Of a stretch of DNA of 64,000 nt, positions 10,488-22,000 are shown piece after piece. Each line of letters begins with the position of its first letter. Positions within the stretch are counted from its first letter, which is position 1. The DNA lies in contig NC_061800.1 of NCBI RefSeq assembly GCF_021462225.1, positions 5,900,501 to 5,964,500 of the forward strand, read 5' to 3'. The stretch is from Girardinichthys multiradiatus. Taxonomy: Eukaryota; Chordata; Actinopteri; Cyprinodontiformes; Goodeidae. The notes beneath the pieces were generated by a model. The model was not told the origin of the DNA and ran no database searches. It saw only the letters and a list, made by a program, of their open reading frames with translations. The position numbers were made by a program, and so were the translations under genes.

Positions 10488-11630
10488 TATACAGCATTCC
10501 AGTCTCTTCCAAACTCATAACACTCAGAGTAATCCCTATCAAAAGGTCAAGTAGTGATGCTGTTTAAAGACTGTGTGAAGAATCCTCCCCACTATTTGAC
10601 TGTCCGATGCTACAACAACTGCCTGCAATACATTTGCTTGGTCTGTAATGACATTACTTGTGTTCTGTGGTGCCCATTCTGGACAGCAAACTCCTTGCAT
10701 ACCCAAACATTTTCATCACTTGTCTGTTAACCAAATGACACTCAAATAAAGCTGATCCTTCTGAGAGATTAACTTGTATTCTTACCTATTTTTATGCATT
10801 TTTCAAAAAAGAATAAGACTCAGTTTTTACAAAACAACACTTCTTTATTGTTGCAATGTATGTAATCCCAGTTTAAATTCGTATGTAACAGCAGTCTTTA
10901 ATAAAATACATCTGAAACCCAGCAGCCTACAACAGGGTGAGCGGTTTTCTCCTCCCATGGGCCCTCTGGCCTGAACAGCTCAAAAGCAGGCACATTTCTC
11001 ATGCAAAAATAATAAAAAAACATGCATTTGATTTAAATCCCTATAGAATATGCCCAACATTGCATCTCACTGCAACCAACGCCCCACCCACATGGTGCCA
11101 AGGATCAAAACTCCACACATTCAAGGGAGTTTGTCTTTCAGTGTTTAAAAGTCCAAGAAAGTCATCTGTGCTGTTTCTGTAACAAAGTGGGAACCAGAAA
11201 TCTGAGTGTCTATATTACAATATATCACAATATTACAATAGATGGATGGTGCATAAAGCACCTCCACAAAACTAACTGAGGTCCTGAGACTTCTGTAGTG
11301 TTCCAGTCTGGATGTTGTAGCTCTAGCTCCAGGCTGAAGTCTCGTACCAGCTCCGCCGTTGGTCAGATATATGTGTGCTACATAAGAACTGTGAAAGGTT
11401 CCACACGACGTGCAATACAAACTCACTGCTTTATCCTCTGCACAAATAAGCCAAAAGCCTAGAGTGATTACATTTCAAAGGAAGGTGCAAGTGTTCTCGT
11501 TGATGGCTTCTTCTGGATAAGGTTTGACTGACTGAGGGGAAGTCTTTACATGGAGAAGGCACAAATGGCTGGATGGCTAAAGCTCATGGGAAATGTAGGA
11601 CATACAATCTGAAAAGGGTGGCCTAAAAAC
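10488..11630. other. Intergenic, nothing recognised
   Basis: I see no conserved gene and no clear repeat between the two Tc1 loci. Short open frames here have no recognisable domain. Confidence 0.5.
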
Positions 11631-11815
11631 TACAGATGCATCTCAATAATAGAACGTGTCATTGAAAAGTTTATTTATTTCAGCAATTTATTTTACAAAC
11701 AGACACTATTCGTTAGATTCATGATGATATATTTCAAGCATTTAAATGTGTTAATTTTAATAATTATGGCCAACAGCTAATAAAAACCCAGAACATTTCT
11801 TGCAAAATGTAAATA

Positions 11816-13293
11816 CACTGCTCAAAAAAATAAAGGGAACACTTAAATAACACATCCTAGATCTGAATGAATGAAATATTCTCATAGAATACATTGTTCT
11901 GTACAAAGTTGAATGTGCTGACAACAGAATCACACAAAAATCATCAGTGGAAATCAAATTTATTAACCAATGGAGGCCTGGATTTGGAGTCACACACAAA
12001 ATGAAAGTGGAAAAACACACTACAGGCTGATCCAACTTTGATATAATGTCCTTAAAACAAGTCAAAATGAGGCTCAGTATTGTGTGTGACCTCCACGTGT
12101 CTGTATGACCTCCCTACAACGCCTGGACATCCTCCTGATGAGACGGCGGATGGTCTCCTGAGGGATCTCCTCCCAGACCTGGACTAAAGCATCCGCCAAC
12201 TCCTGGACAGTCTGTGGTGCAACGTGACGTTGGTGGATGGAGCGAGACATGATGTCCCAGATGTGCTCAATCGGGTTCAGGTCTGGGGAACGGGCGGGCC
12301 AGTCCATAGCTTCAATGTCTTCATCTTGCAGGAACTGCTGACACATTTCAGCCACATGAGGTCTAGCATTGTCCTGCATTAGGAGAAACCCAGGGCCAAC
12401 CACACCAGCATATGGTCTCACAAGGGGTCTGAGGATCTCATCTCGGTACCTAATGGCAGTCAGGCTACCTCTGGCGAGTACATGGAGGGTCATGCAGCCC
12501 TCCAAAGAAATGCCACCCCACACCATTACTGACCCACTGCCATCTGTGAAGAGCACAGGGCGCTAGTGGCGAATTTGCCAATCCTGGTGGCCTCTGGCAA
12601 ATGCCAAGCGTCCTGCATGGTGTTGGGCTGTGAGCACAACCCCCGTTTGTGGACGTCGGGCCCTCATACCATCCTCATGGAGTCAGTTTCTAACCGTGTG
12701 TGCAGACACATGTACATTTGCGGCCTGCTGGAGGTCATCTTGCAGGGCTCTGGCAGTGCTCCTCCTGTTCCTCCTTGCACAAAGGTGGAGGTAGCGGTCC
12801 TGCTACTGGGTTGTTGCCCTCCTACAGCCTCCTCCACGTCTCCTGGTGTACTGGCCTGTCTCCTGGTAGCGCCTCCAGGCTCTGGACACTACGCTGACAG
12901 ACACAGCAAACCTTCTTGCCACAGCTCGCAATGATGCGCCATCCTGGATGAGCTGCACTACCTGAGCCACTTGTGTGGGCTGTAGACTCCGTCTCATGAA
13001 CCACGAGTGTGAAAGCACCACCAACATTCAAAAGTGACCAAAACATCAGCCAGAAAGCATAGGTACTGAGAAGTGGTCTGTGGTCCCCACCTGCAGAACC
13101 ACTCCTTTATTGAGTGTGTCTTGCTAATCACACAAGATTTCCCCCTGTTGTCTATTCTATTTGGACAACAGGTGTGAAAGTGATTGTCAATCAGTGTTGC
13201 TTCCTAAGTGGACAGTTTGATTTCACAGAAGTTTGATTTACTTGGAGTTATATATATGTTGTTTAAGGGTTCCCTTTATTTTTTTGAGCAGTG
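11816..13293 (-). mobile_element. Nested Tc1-like transposon (1478 bp)
   Basis: TIRs CACTGCTCAAAAAAATAAAG at the left and the reverse complement ending ...TTTTTTGAGCAGTG at the right are flanked by TA at 11814-11815 and 13294-13295. It carries its own transposase remnant on the - strand and sits inside the left portion of an older Tc1 element. Confidence 0.95.
12074..12994 (-). pseudogene. Tc1-like transposase, nonsense-mutated and internally deleted
   Basis: Reading from [20 protein letters not shown], the N-terminal helix-turn-helix ([20 protein letters not shown]) is followed in the same frame by three stops: TAG near 12803, TGA near 12680 and TAG near 12565. After the first catalytic aspartate (LFTDG) the sequence jumps directly to GSVMVWGGISLEG; relatives have several dozen residues here, so an internal deletion is likely. 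The C-terminal half is open and retains the second D (LMQDNARPH) and the E of SPDLNPIEHIW. It is clearly non-autonomous. Confidence 0.88.
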
Positions 13294-13625
13294 TATATAA
13301 GACCAATATAAAAGGATGCTTGATACAGAAATGTTATGTTGTCTGTTCAATGTTGTTGTCAAGAAATACTGCTTACTTGACAGATGCCCACTGACACCCT
13401 CCACAAGGAAGTCAATGTTAACGAAGCTGTATCCAAGTATATTAATGGAACAGTGAGTGGAAGGAAAAAGTGTGGTAGGCAAAGGTGCACAAGCAACAGT
13501 GATAACTACAGGACTTACAGGCGACTAAAGGATTGTGATGTGTTGGGACCCCAGCCATGCTATACATGGAGGAACATGGACTCTTAACTGTACACAGATG
13601 CCGGTATGAACTTCATGGAACATTT

Positions 13626-13792
13626 AAAATAAATCACATTAACCTATTTACTGCTCAGTACAGGAAGAGGAGGAGTCAGAGCTGGAAGAACATGCAAACA
13701 GACTCCCAGTCGGGAGACGAACCCAGGACCTTCTTGCTGCACAGCAACAGTGCCACCAACATGCGCCACCGTGCAGCTCCTGAAATAATGTA
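13626..13792 (-). repeat. tRNA-like SINE head fragment
   Basis: Read on the - strand it contains ACGGTGGCGCATG..., CAGCAAGAAGGTCCTGGGTTCG and a GGTTCGTCTCCC box, resembling an RNA polymerase III B box, then TTTGCATGTTCTTCC. This is the head of a repeat very common in fish; a tail-like fragment of the same repeat lies at 18500-18715. It sits within the old Tc1 element. Confidence 0.65.
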
Positions 13793-14426
13793 AATAATGT
13801 TTATTTCATGACGTTTGGTTTGGTTTGTACTGAGAAAACTCAGCTACTCGAGTGCTAGCAGGCTATCTGCTCACCTAATGTGAACAGACGTTTCATTGAA
13901 GCTAATTATATGTTCTGTGTTGTCTTTTAAAGTTAAGACAAACTTTATTCAAAGGGTGGTTTTAAACACAGAACGCCCATAAAACGCCATCAATGCTTAT
14001 GCATTTTGATCCTTGTTTTAATGGTATTTTCAGGTACATGTTCAACTTTAAGGAAGGTCTCCTTTATTATCTGAAACCACCTCTATGAAAGCAACCTGGG
14101 CTTCCTTCACACCTTAGCAGAACCATGGCTTTATCGCCTCCATGACATGCTGCAGTGATGCAGTAATTCATGCAAAAGTGTTGAGTGTATGTCAGTAGGC
14201 TGACATTTTTGTAAGAAAATAATTTTCTATTGATTTGATGTAATATTGACATGTTCTGAAAAACTGAGTTTAAGGTTTTCATTCACTGTAAGCCATAATC
14301 ATCAAAATGAACAGAAAGAAACACCTAAAATATTTGGAATAAATCTAAATGATATTTGAGATTGACTTCCTAAATTAAATTCCAACATAAATACAGTTAT
14401 TGATTCTAATTTGTTGAGGAGCACCT

Positions 14427-15053
14427 TACAGAATGAGCGTGTGGTTTAGGAACTAAACTCTTCCTTTTCTTTAAGCTTTCCTCTTTGGCATACAACCCAA
14501 CAGTACAGAGTACGTCAGTTACACCACGAGAGAACCTGGCCTTCCTGTTGTTAGAAAATGAGTGAGGGGCTGATGTGTTTATGTGCCATGGGGCAGATGA
14601 TTGCCTTCCTTTAGGAAATAAAACCTGGAATGAGAATGAGTAACTTTACATTCCAGGCCCTGGTGCGCTGACTCGGACCCTATGGTTTGGGATCTTTATG
14701 TTTGCCCCTGCCTCGGAGGGGGAGGGGGGTGGGGCATCTATTTTGGGGTTTAAAAGCTAATAGCGATTTTAGATGAGAGGCTGAAATAGGCCCCAGAAAT
14801 GGTTTTGTGTCAAGAGCTGACTGCGTGAACTCATGCCACAGTTCTGTGGGATGTCGGGTGCTAATATTCGGAGGATGATCAGTATATGGTATACTAACAG
14901 CCAGTCGTGGGTACTCCTCCCAGGTGTATTGTGTTCTCCTGCCTGTCTGAGAAGGACCAGCTTGCTGCTGCTGATCTGTTTCTAATCTACCTTTTTCTGC
15001 TGACTTTCTCGCCATCGTTTTGTTCACTGCTGTGTTACGCAACATAGACCAGC
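14427..15053 (-). other. kcnh8: Probable kcnh8 3' UTR
   Basis: The sequence directly follows the kcnh8 stop codon on the - strand. It contains an open frame at 15045-14680 with no recognisable domain, which I take to be chance. I could not place a convincing poly(A) signal on this strand before the old Tc1 element. Confidence 0.4.
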
Positions 15054-16019
15054 TTATAATGCAGGATCCTCTTCATCAATGAAACTGAAGTCTTCTATAG
15101 GGGTTTTTCCATCTTCTTCTTGTCTTCCCCACTCCTGCATCTCCACTTGCTGGGGATTTGCAGCGGCTCTCACCCCCTCATGGCGTCTCTGTGGGTTACA
15201 CCTCAGTGGAGTCTGAGCGTCTCGTTTTGTTACACTCCCAAAGTCTACAGACAAGGGGAGGGATAGGGTGGAGGCACAGGGGGGAGCTGCAGTGGGTGTG
15301 TTGGGGATGAAAAGGGAAGGCCTCAGCCGGTGAGCTCCAGGAGAAGAGGTGACGGATGAGGGTGCTGAGCGGTGGGACGATAGGGGAAGAGGTGTGTCCT
15401 GAGATGGGGGTGGGGGGAGCAGGCCTCTGCTGCCACAGCTGGTTGGTCGTGATGGGCAAGGAGAAAATGATGGTGAGGAGGTGAGGGAGACAGAAAAAGA
15501 CAGTGACGTTGAAGAGGTGTGAGAGCACAGAGGAGGCTGGTCCTGCAATGAAGGTAAGAGGATCCCATTACTGGGAGACACCTGGGGACTTTGGGACACT
15601 GCGGACCCCTTTAGAGGTTCTTCCTTAGATAAGAGGATGTTCGAGCCAGTTGTTTTCTCCATATTCCCCCCTATGGGGCTGGCTGGGCGCTGTACTGATG
15701 CTGACGCAGGGGAATCAGGCCTTTTTGGTGAGTGAAGAGTTGGGAGAAGGCATCGTGGCAAACCCTCATCCTCCGGGTCTCCGCTATCCAGCAGGGAGTG
15801 AGCCTTTGCTTTCTCAGGTGAATAAGGCGCTGCTATGGGTGGCGCCATGAACCAAGAAGTGGATAACAGCTGGCTGGCACTGCTGTGAGGCGGGGTGAGG
15901 TTTGGCACCATGCTCGTCAGCACTGGCTGTGGGGCTGCTTGAAGGAGGGGCTTAATCAGGCGAGTCATTTCCCGCAGCTCCTGACTGAGGCTGGACACTT
16001 GTTTGGAGAGAGAGTTCAT
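15054..16019 (-). CDS. kcnh8: kcnh8 terminal exon
   Basis: Acceptor TTATTATGCAG. It is 966 bp, opening [18 protein letters not shown] (heptad-like coiled coil, comparable to the LNQEVSQLSRELR stretch of ELK channels), then a long Ser/Pro-rich disordered tail and [12 protein letters not shown] followed by TAA at 15056-15054. The frame is open throughout. Confidence 0.9.
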   Translation of the reverse strand: MNSLSKQVSSLSQELREMTRLIKPLLQAAPQPVLTSMVPNLTPPHSSASQLLSTSWFMAPPIAAPYSPEKAKAHSLLDSGDPEDEGLPRCLLPTLHSPKRPDSPASASVQRPASPIGGNMEKTTGSNILLSKEEPLKGSAVSQSPQVSPSNGILLPSLQDQPPLCSHTSSTSLSFSVSLTSSPSFSPCPSRPTSCGSRGLLPPPPSQDTPLPLSSHRSAPSSVTSSPGAHRLRPSLFIPNTPTAAPPCASTLSLPLSVDFGSVTKRDAQTPLRCNPQRRHEGVRAAANPQQVEMQEWGRQEEDGKTPIEDFSFIDEEDPAL

Positions 16020-19000
16020 CTGCATAATAAAGAGAGAGACAACACCGTCAGGTCATACTGCATCACAATGCTAGATCACATTTGTTCATCAAAAATCTGT
16101 CAGCCCTATTTGTGTACAGTTTTTGATTTTTTGGGAATATAATAGAAGGTGTGGCATATCGTGAAGCCAAGGTACCAATCAGAGCCTCCCTCCACCACAA
16201 GACACAGAACCCCAAGTTTTATACCGGTTTGCATATTGTTATGTAAATGTTTGCCAGAAGAAGGATGAATGTGACTCGTACTGTAAAAGCACTTGAAAAA
16301 CTTCAGTAGCAGTCCATTTACACGTTTATAGTCAAATGAGTTCCTCTTTGGAGAGCTGCAGTCAGGTGTTTTTATGGTACTCTTTGCATTTCAATACATA
16401 GTCTGCACTCTTTCCTATAAAAAGTACTCCTGCCTCAGTTTTTATTCTGTCTGCTTCCTCTTTCAAACCCCAAGTTGTCACAGCAGAATGGTGGATAGAC
16501 CGCGGAGCCAGGAGGGGAGAGCACAGAGGTGAGATGAGGCCCCTGCTGAGGTGTAGTGGGGAGTAAGGAGCCCAGGATGCAAAACTTTGCCCCTCATCAC
16601 CCTCCTCATCTTCACAGATAGATGGTAGCTTCTTCACCAGGCCATCGTTGTATTACATGACCAACTGACTTTGGTCGGATGTGTTATACCTAGGATTAAC
16701 TGCACTGGATCTGTTGTATTGGACTGGAGGGGGGTGAACTATGCGGGCTATCAGCAGGGCTTCCAGATTCCCTGGTCTAAACATTTTGCCTTGTTGCCTG
16801 TTTTTGACACTTTGAATAAAGAGGAACATATGATCTCTTATGATGCTGAACCTACATTTGACTAGCTGTTAGTTGGCTGAAAATAGAAAGGTTCCTGGTT
16901 GGACCAAGTCACAGCTGAAGCAATTAGGCCTGGATTAAAGTACTGATTTATTTCACATATTAATCCTATAGCGATATGGTGATCTGACCACATGCCATGT
17001 GGATGAAAGATGGTTATCATCATTCACATCCATCAAAAAAGGTGACATTGTAAGAACTACCGTGCCATCAGCCTGCTCTCCAGTGACAGAAAGGTCTAAA
17101 TGAAGGTTAATAAATTACAACTCCATAAACACAGAAAGCAACAAGCTGGTTTTTGACATGGATGAGGATCCTGTGACCAAATCATGTCAGCTGATGGAAA
17201 AAGAAACTCACTGTGCGTGGAAAAGAGTCCTGACTGCACTGCATCCTGGAGAAAGATTTGTACCACAAAAGGACACTGCACTTCCACAACCCACCTATGA
17301 AGGTTCAGCCAGTCTGGTCCAGATCCAACATCATATCTTCAAAAATTCACTATAAAGAACAGTATGTGCCAAGGTGATGTAGTCTTCCCACTCCTGCTCC
17401 ATTTCGATATCGATGCCATCATGTGAAAGGCATTTGAAGGCTGAAGGGTTTGTCACTGATTTGTGACCAATCTCATGTTGGCAGATGACCACATTATTTA
17501 TGCTGATGATGATGTCGAGTCCACATTGTTCACTCTATACAGTCTTTTGACCTCAAGATCAAGGTGGGCAAAACAAAAGGGCCCACAAGGATGAATCATC
17601 GGCCACTGATTATATTGATGGTGTTCAGATTGTACAGGCACAGACGTTTAAATAGCTCTCTGGCGACAGTGAGGGAGATCAGCAACAGAGATCCACTGCC
17701 AGTGGGTCCAGGGATTTGACATTCTCATTCATAAGATGTGTTTAGAAGAAACTCATAATTTCCCTATGGACCATAATGCACCTCTTCTGTAGTTACCCTA
17801 TCCCTCTCATTAGATCTCCCTCCATCTCTGAGACCTTGGCCATTCTCAAACAAGCCCGGAACAAATTCAAGGTTTTTTAAATCTGGCTTTTCTTTCAGAT
17901 CTTGGAGTTTTTCCTGTGTGTCCAAATTACCAGCAACGCTATACAAGAACGTTGCCAGCAACAACCAGCTTTTGGAAAACAAGTCCAGAAACACAGGCTA
18001 AAGTGTCTCAGCCACATCTGCAGAATGAATGTTAATCAACCACCACAGAAACTCTGAAGAGTCCAACATTATCCACAAAAAAAGACCTGGTGCAAAGCAA
18101 ATTGATGATGACCTCATGCCTCAGTGTTTGACTTCAAACAAACAAAAACCATCTCCAGAGAAAGTTAAGTGTGGAAAAAAAGTGTGGGCAGTATTCCCAT
18201 CCAGGTGCCAACTAGGCACCATAGAAGACTTGAACTGGAATGAATGTAATTGAAACTGAATGTCACTATACTGTACGATTGTGTGATGTAACAGAGTACT
18301 TAGGAAAGACTACAGAGTCGCCCAGTATTGACATCAGAGAGCAGGGTGAAAAAAATGTTGGTGGAATAAAGACACGTTGAAACATATAGTTGGACTCACA
18401 AATATTTTATTAATATGACATCTTAGATTGGTTTGAAATGAATTGGACTGATCTGCAATGAACCTAATTCAATTCTAAATAACTGGATATGAATTAGGGC
18501 TGCATGTTTGTGTATATTTGCGTTCTTTTCAGGTCCTCCCAGAGTCTAATGACATACATTTTAGGTTAACTTGTCTCTCTAAATTGGCCTTAGGTGTGAG
18601 TGTGTTACCTTATAATGGACTGACAACCTGTCCAGTGTGGACCCATTGAGATCGGAACCAGACCTCATTACCCACATCCATTATGCGGGTATAGATAATG
18701 GATGAAAGGATGAATATGAAATGGATCATTTTATAAAGTGCTTTGAGATTACATTTTTTGTGAATTGTCACAATGTAAGTGAACTAAACTGAATTTAATA
18801 TGTACAGAATCTGCCTTTACTTTCAAGAATGGAATGAATATTACAATCCTATTAATCTAATAATCTCAGTCTATGTGTAAAAATGCAACAGTCATGATGC
18901 ATCAGATCAGTACTTACCTCCTCGGTGAGCTTTGTCACACTCTGCTTGATCTCAGAGTGCTCACGGATGCCTACAGACAGCATGAAGAGAAATGCTTTAA

Positions 19001-22000
19001 TATTAAGCTCCTAGAAAATGCCTCAATATGAGACAACACACACCAGTGATGGTGTGTGTGTGCTTTACCTGCGTATGGGGAGGGTGGAGCTGCAGGCGAC
19101 ATGCTGGGACTGAACTCAAACTTCTGTGAGGAGGTGGAATTAGTCTCTGTTTCGATGCCATCTACGAATCTTTGCAGGATAAAAAGGATTAAAAAGTAAG
19201 ATGCATGAGAAGAATGCCAATCAGGAGTGAAAGGACAGTAATTACAGGACGTGTCTGTGTGTGCCGCACTGCATTTCACACTAACATTATAAACCCCCCC
19301 CCCCACCATCAGCTGCTCGGCTATTATAAATCTCTGGCATGGCTACACAGCAGGCACACGGGTCTGTTGCAGTGTGAAACCCTGCACACAGCAGCCAGGT
19401 CCCATATGATCCACCAGCTATGTAATCTACTAGTTGCCATGGCAGCCAGACACAGATTGCTGCAGAGCTCACTGCAGTTTGCAGTCTTCCTGTGGCTCTG
19501 AGGTTGTGTCTGGAAGTCACATTACTCATCTTTGTGATTACTGTTTGCAACTACAGAGAGTGTGTTAGTGTGTATATAGACATGTATTTATGTGTTACCT
19601 GGGGCTGAGCTCAGGTGGTGCACTGCTGAAACTAACCACCGGTATCTGCAAGGTGGAGGGTCGCGAGTACTCCGAGGGAGCACGGAAAGGTCGTGGAGCC
19701 AGGAGGGGAGAGCGCAGAGGTGAGCTGAGGCCCCTGCTGAGATGTAGAGGGGAGCGAGGAGCCCGGGATACAGAACCCTGCTCCTCATCACCCTCTTCAT
19801 CCTCACGGATGGATGGTAGCTTCTTCACCAGGCCACCGTTGCTCTCCCAGTCCTTCTGAGAAACAGGAGGGTCAGAGCTTCAGCTGAGGTCACATGAGCG
19901 AAGTGAAACATCACAGTTGTTAATAGCATGACCAAAGATTACTTCCTAAGACTATAACTGCATCAGACTAACTGTCCTGTGGTAAATGTAAATGGACTGT
20001 AGTGTTTTAGTTGTACCAGTAGGTGTCAGACAAACACAAGCTTTTTTAATGCACTACAATTCAATGCACTTGTGGTTTTCATTTTTAAATTTCAGCACAT
20101 CTATGTGTAATGAACTATTATTTCTATATGTGCTGTTGGCTAAGTGGTATAAAATCTGGCAAAGACAAGATGACTTTTCAAGATCTTTCAAAATAAAAGA
20201 CCTGGATTATACCACCACCATCTTGGTGAAACTGAAGGGTGACTGAAATTTTTCATTTTTATAAAACTGATCAACAATATTGTGTTGAGAAAGTACAAAA
20301 ACAAACCAATAAAGAATTTGATGTCAAAACACACTCAAAAATGTTGCAGAAGAGTCATGTTTGTCATTTTGTTTTAGCTTTGGGAAAAGATTATACCGAT
20401 TGTTGCTGAATCTGTGTCTCAAAATACCAGGTTTTAGCTGCTGAAGAGTTTTCAGTCTGATTCTCCTCTTCATCATTCAGCAGACATTTTCTATGATACA
20501 CTAATCTGGACAGCAGAGAGACTACTCAATAACTTAGATTCCGTGTCTCTGAATGAATACATGTATTTAAAGACGTGCAATATGCTGCTGACCTACTGGA
20601 ACAAGAAGTTGCTTTGCTAATAGCACAAATCTCTCTAAACTACCAATATACAACTCTGCATGCTACTAAATAGACCTTTACACATCATGAAAGTCGGCTT
20701 CGGCATTCCGATTTTCAAATCTCTGATCCTGACTCATACATCTATGCTAATAGTTCTCATCTGTGGCACTTTAAACCCAACGTCTACATTTTCAAAACAA
20801 CTGGAAAGTAAAACCATCTAAGAAAAACAAAAAATGTCCACTGCCAATACAGCGTCAATTCGTCTTGGGAATGACATATACAAGTCCTGCACAGTGGTCA
20901 GAGGGATTTTAAGCCATTCTTCTTGCAGGATAGTGGCCAGGTCACTATGTGATACTGGTGGAGGAAAACGTTTCCTGACTTGCTCCTCCAAAACATCCCA
21001 AAGTGGCTCAATAATATTTAGATCTGGTGACTGTGCAGGCCATGGGAGATGTTCAACTTCACTTTCATGTTCATCAAACCAATCTTTCACCAGTCTTGCT
21101 GTGTGTATTGGTGCATTGTCATCCTGATACACGACACCGCCTTCAGGATACAATGTTTGAACCACTTGATGCACATGGTCCTCAAGAATGGTTCGGTAGT
21201 CCTTGGCAGTGACGCGCCCATCTAGCACAAGTATTGGGCCAAGGGAATGCCATGATATGGCAGCCCAAACCATCACTGATCCATCCCCATGCTTCACTCT
21301 GGGCATGCAACAGTCTGGGTGGTACGCTTCTTTGGGGCTTCTCCACACCGTAACTCTCCCGGATGTGGGGAAAACAGTAAAGGTGGACTCATCAGAGAAC
21401 AATACATGTTTCACATTGTCCACAGTCCAAGATTTGCACTCCTTGCACCATTGAAACCAACGTTTGGCATTGGCATGAGTGACCAAAGGTTTGGCTATAG
21501 CAGCCGTGGTTTTATGTTTTTTGGATACAATCCGGGTTTCTTTATCTATTGCAAAAGCAGTTCTGATGTGTTTTACAAATTATTATTGAGCTGGAATAAA
21601 TGGCTTCTCTTCTTGAAAGTTTTATGGTCAAACATTGACAATAAGTATGCTTGGAGAAGCCAGGGTGATGCACTCGAAGTTAACAACACTGTACCAACTG
21701 TCAAGCATGGTGGCGGCAGCATCAGTCTGCTTCACTGCCAGTGGTAGTGGTTCTTTGCCCAAAGTTGATGGTATAATGAGGAAGGGGGATGACCTCCAAA
21801 TTCTACATCTAGATGGTTGAAACCCAGACAGTTGGGTTTTCCAACAGGAAAATGATCTCAAACACACATAAAAACAGATTTTGGATGGATTAAAGAGGCT
21901 AACATTAAGATTCTTGAATGGTCTTTCGAAAGCTCTGCCCTCAACCCTATTGAAAATTTATGGATTATTCTTAAAACCCAAAATCTGTGCAGGAAACCAA

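Larger units (their letters stand above)
11633..14426 (+). mobile_element. Old Tc1-like transposon, split by later insertions
   Basis: The left end (from 11633, after TA) begins CAGATGCATCTCAATAAT and continues through a ~180-bp repeat with the phrase 'TTATGGCCAACAGCTAATAAAAACCC'. The right end (14270-14426, before TA) is its inverted match, with 'CATTCACTGTAAGCCATAATC' and '...TTGTTGAGGAGCACCT'. Transposase scraps on the + strand at 13380-13560 include SGRKKCGRQRC, the basic DNA-binding stretch of this group. The element is interrupted by a younger Tc1 (11816-13293) and by a SINE-like piece (13626-13792). It is inactive. Confidence 0.85.

Noticed and set aside
13626..13792. tRNA gene
   Set aside because: Only B-box-like text is present; no cloverleaf, and the rest matches a fish SINE-like repeat.
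14680..15045. 121-residue frame just downstream of the kcnh8 stop
   Set aside because: No recognisable domain, no start context or splice support; most likely 3' UTR.
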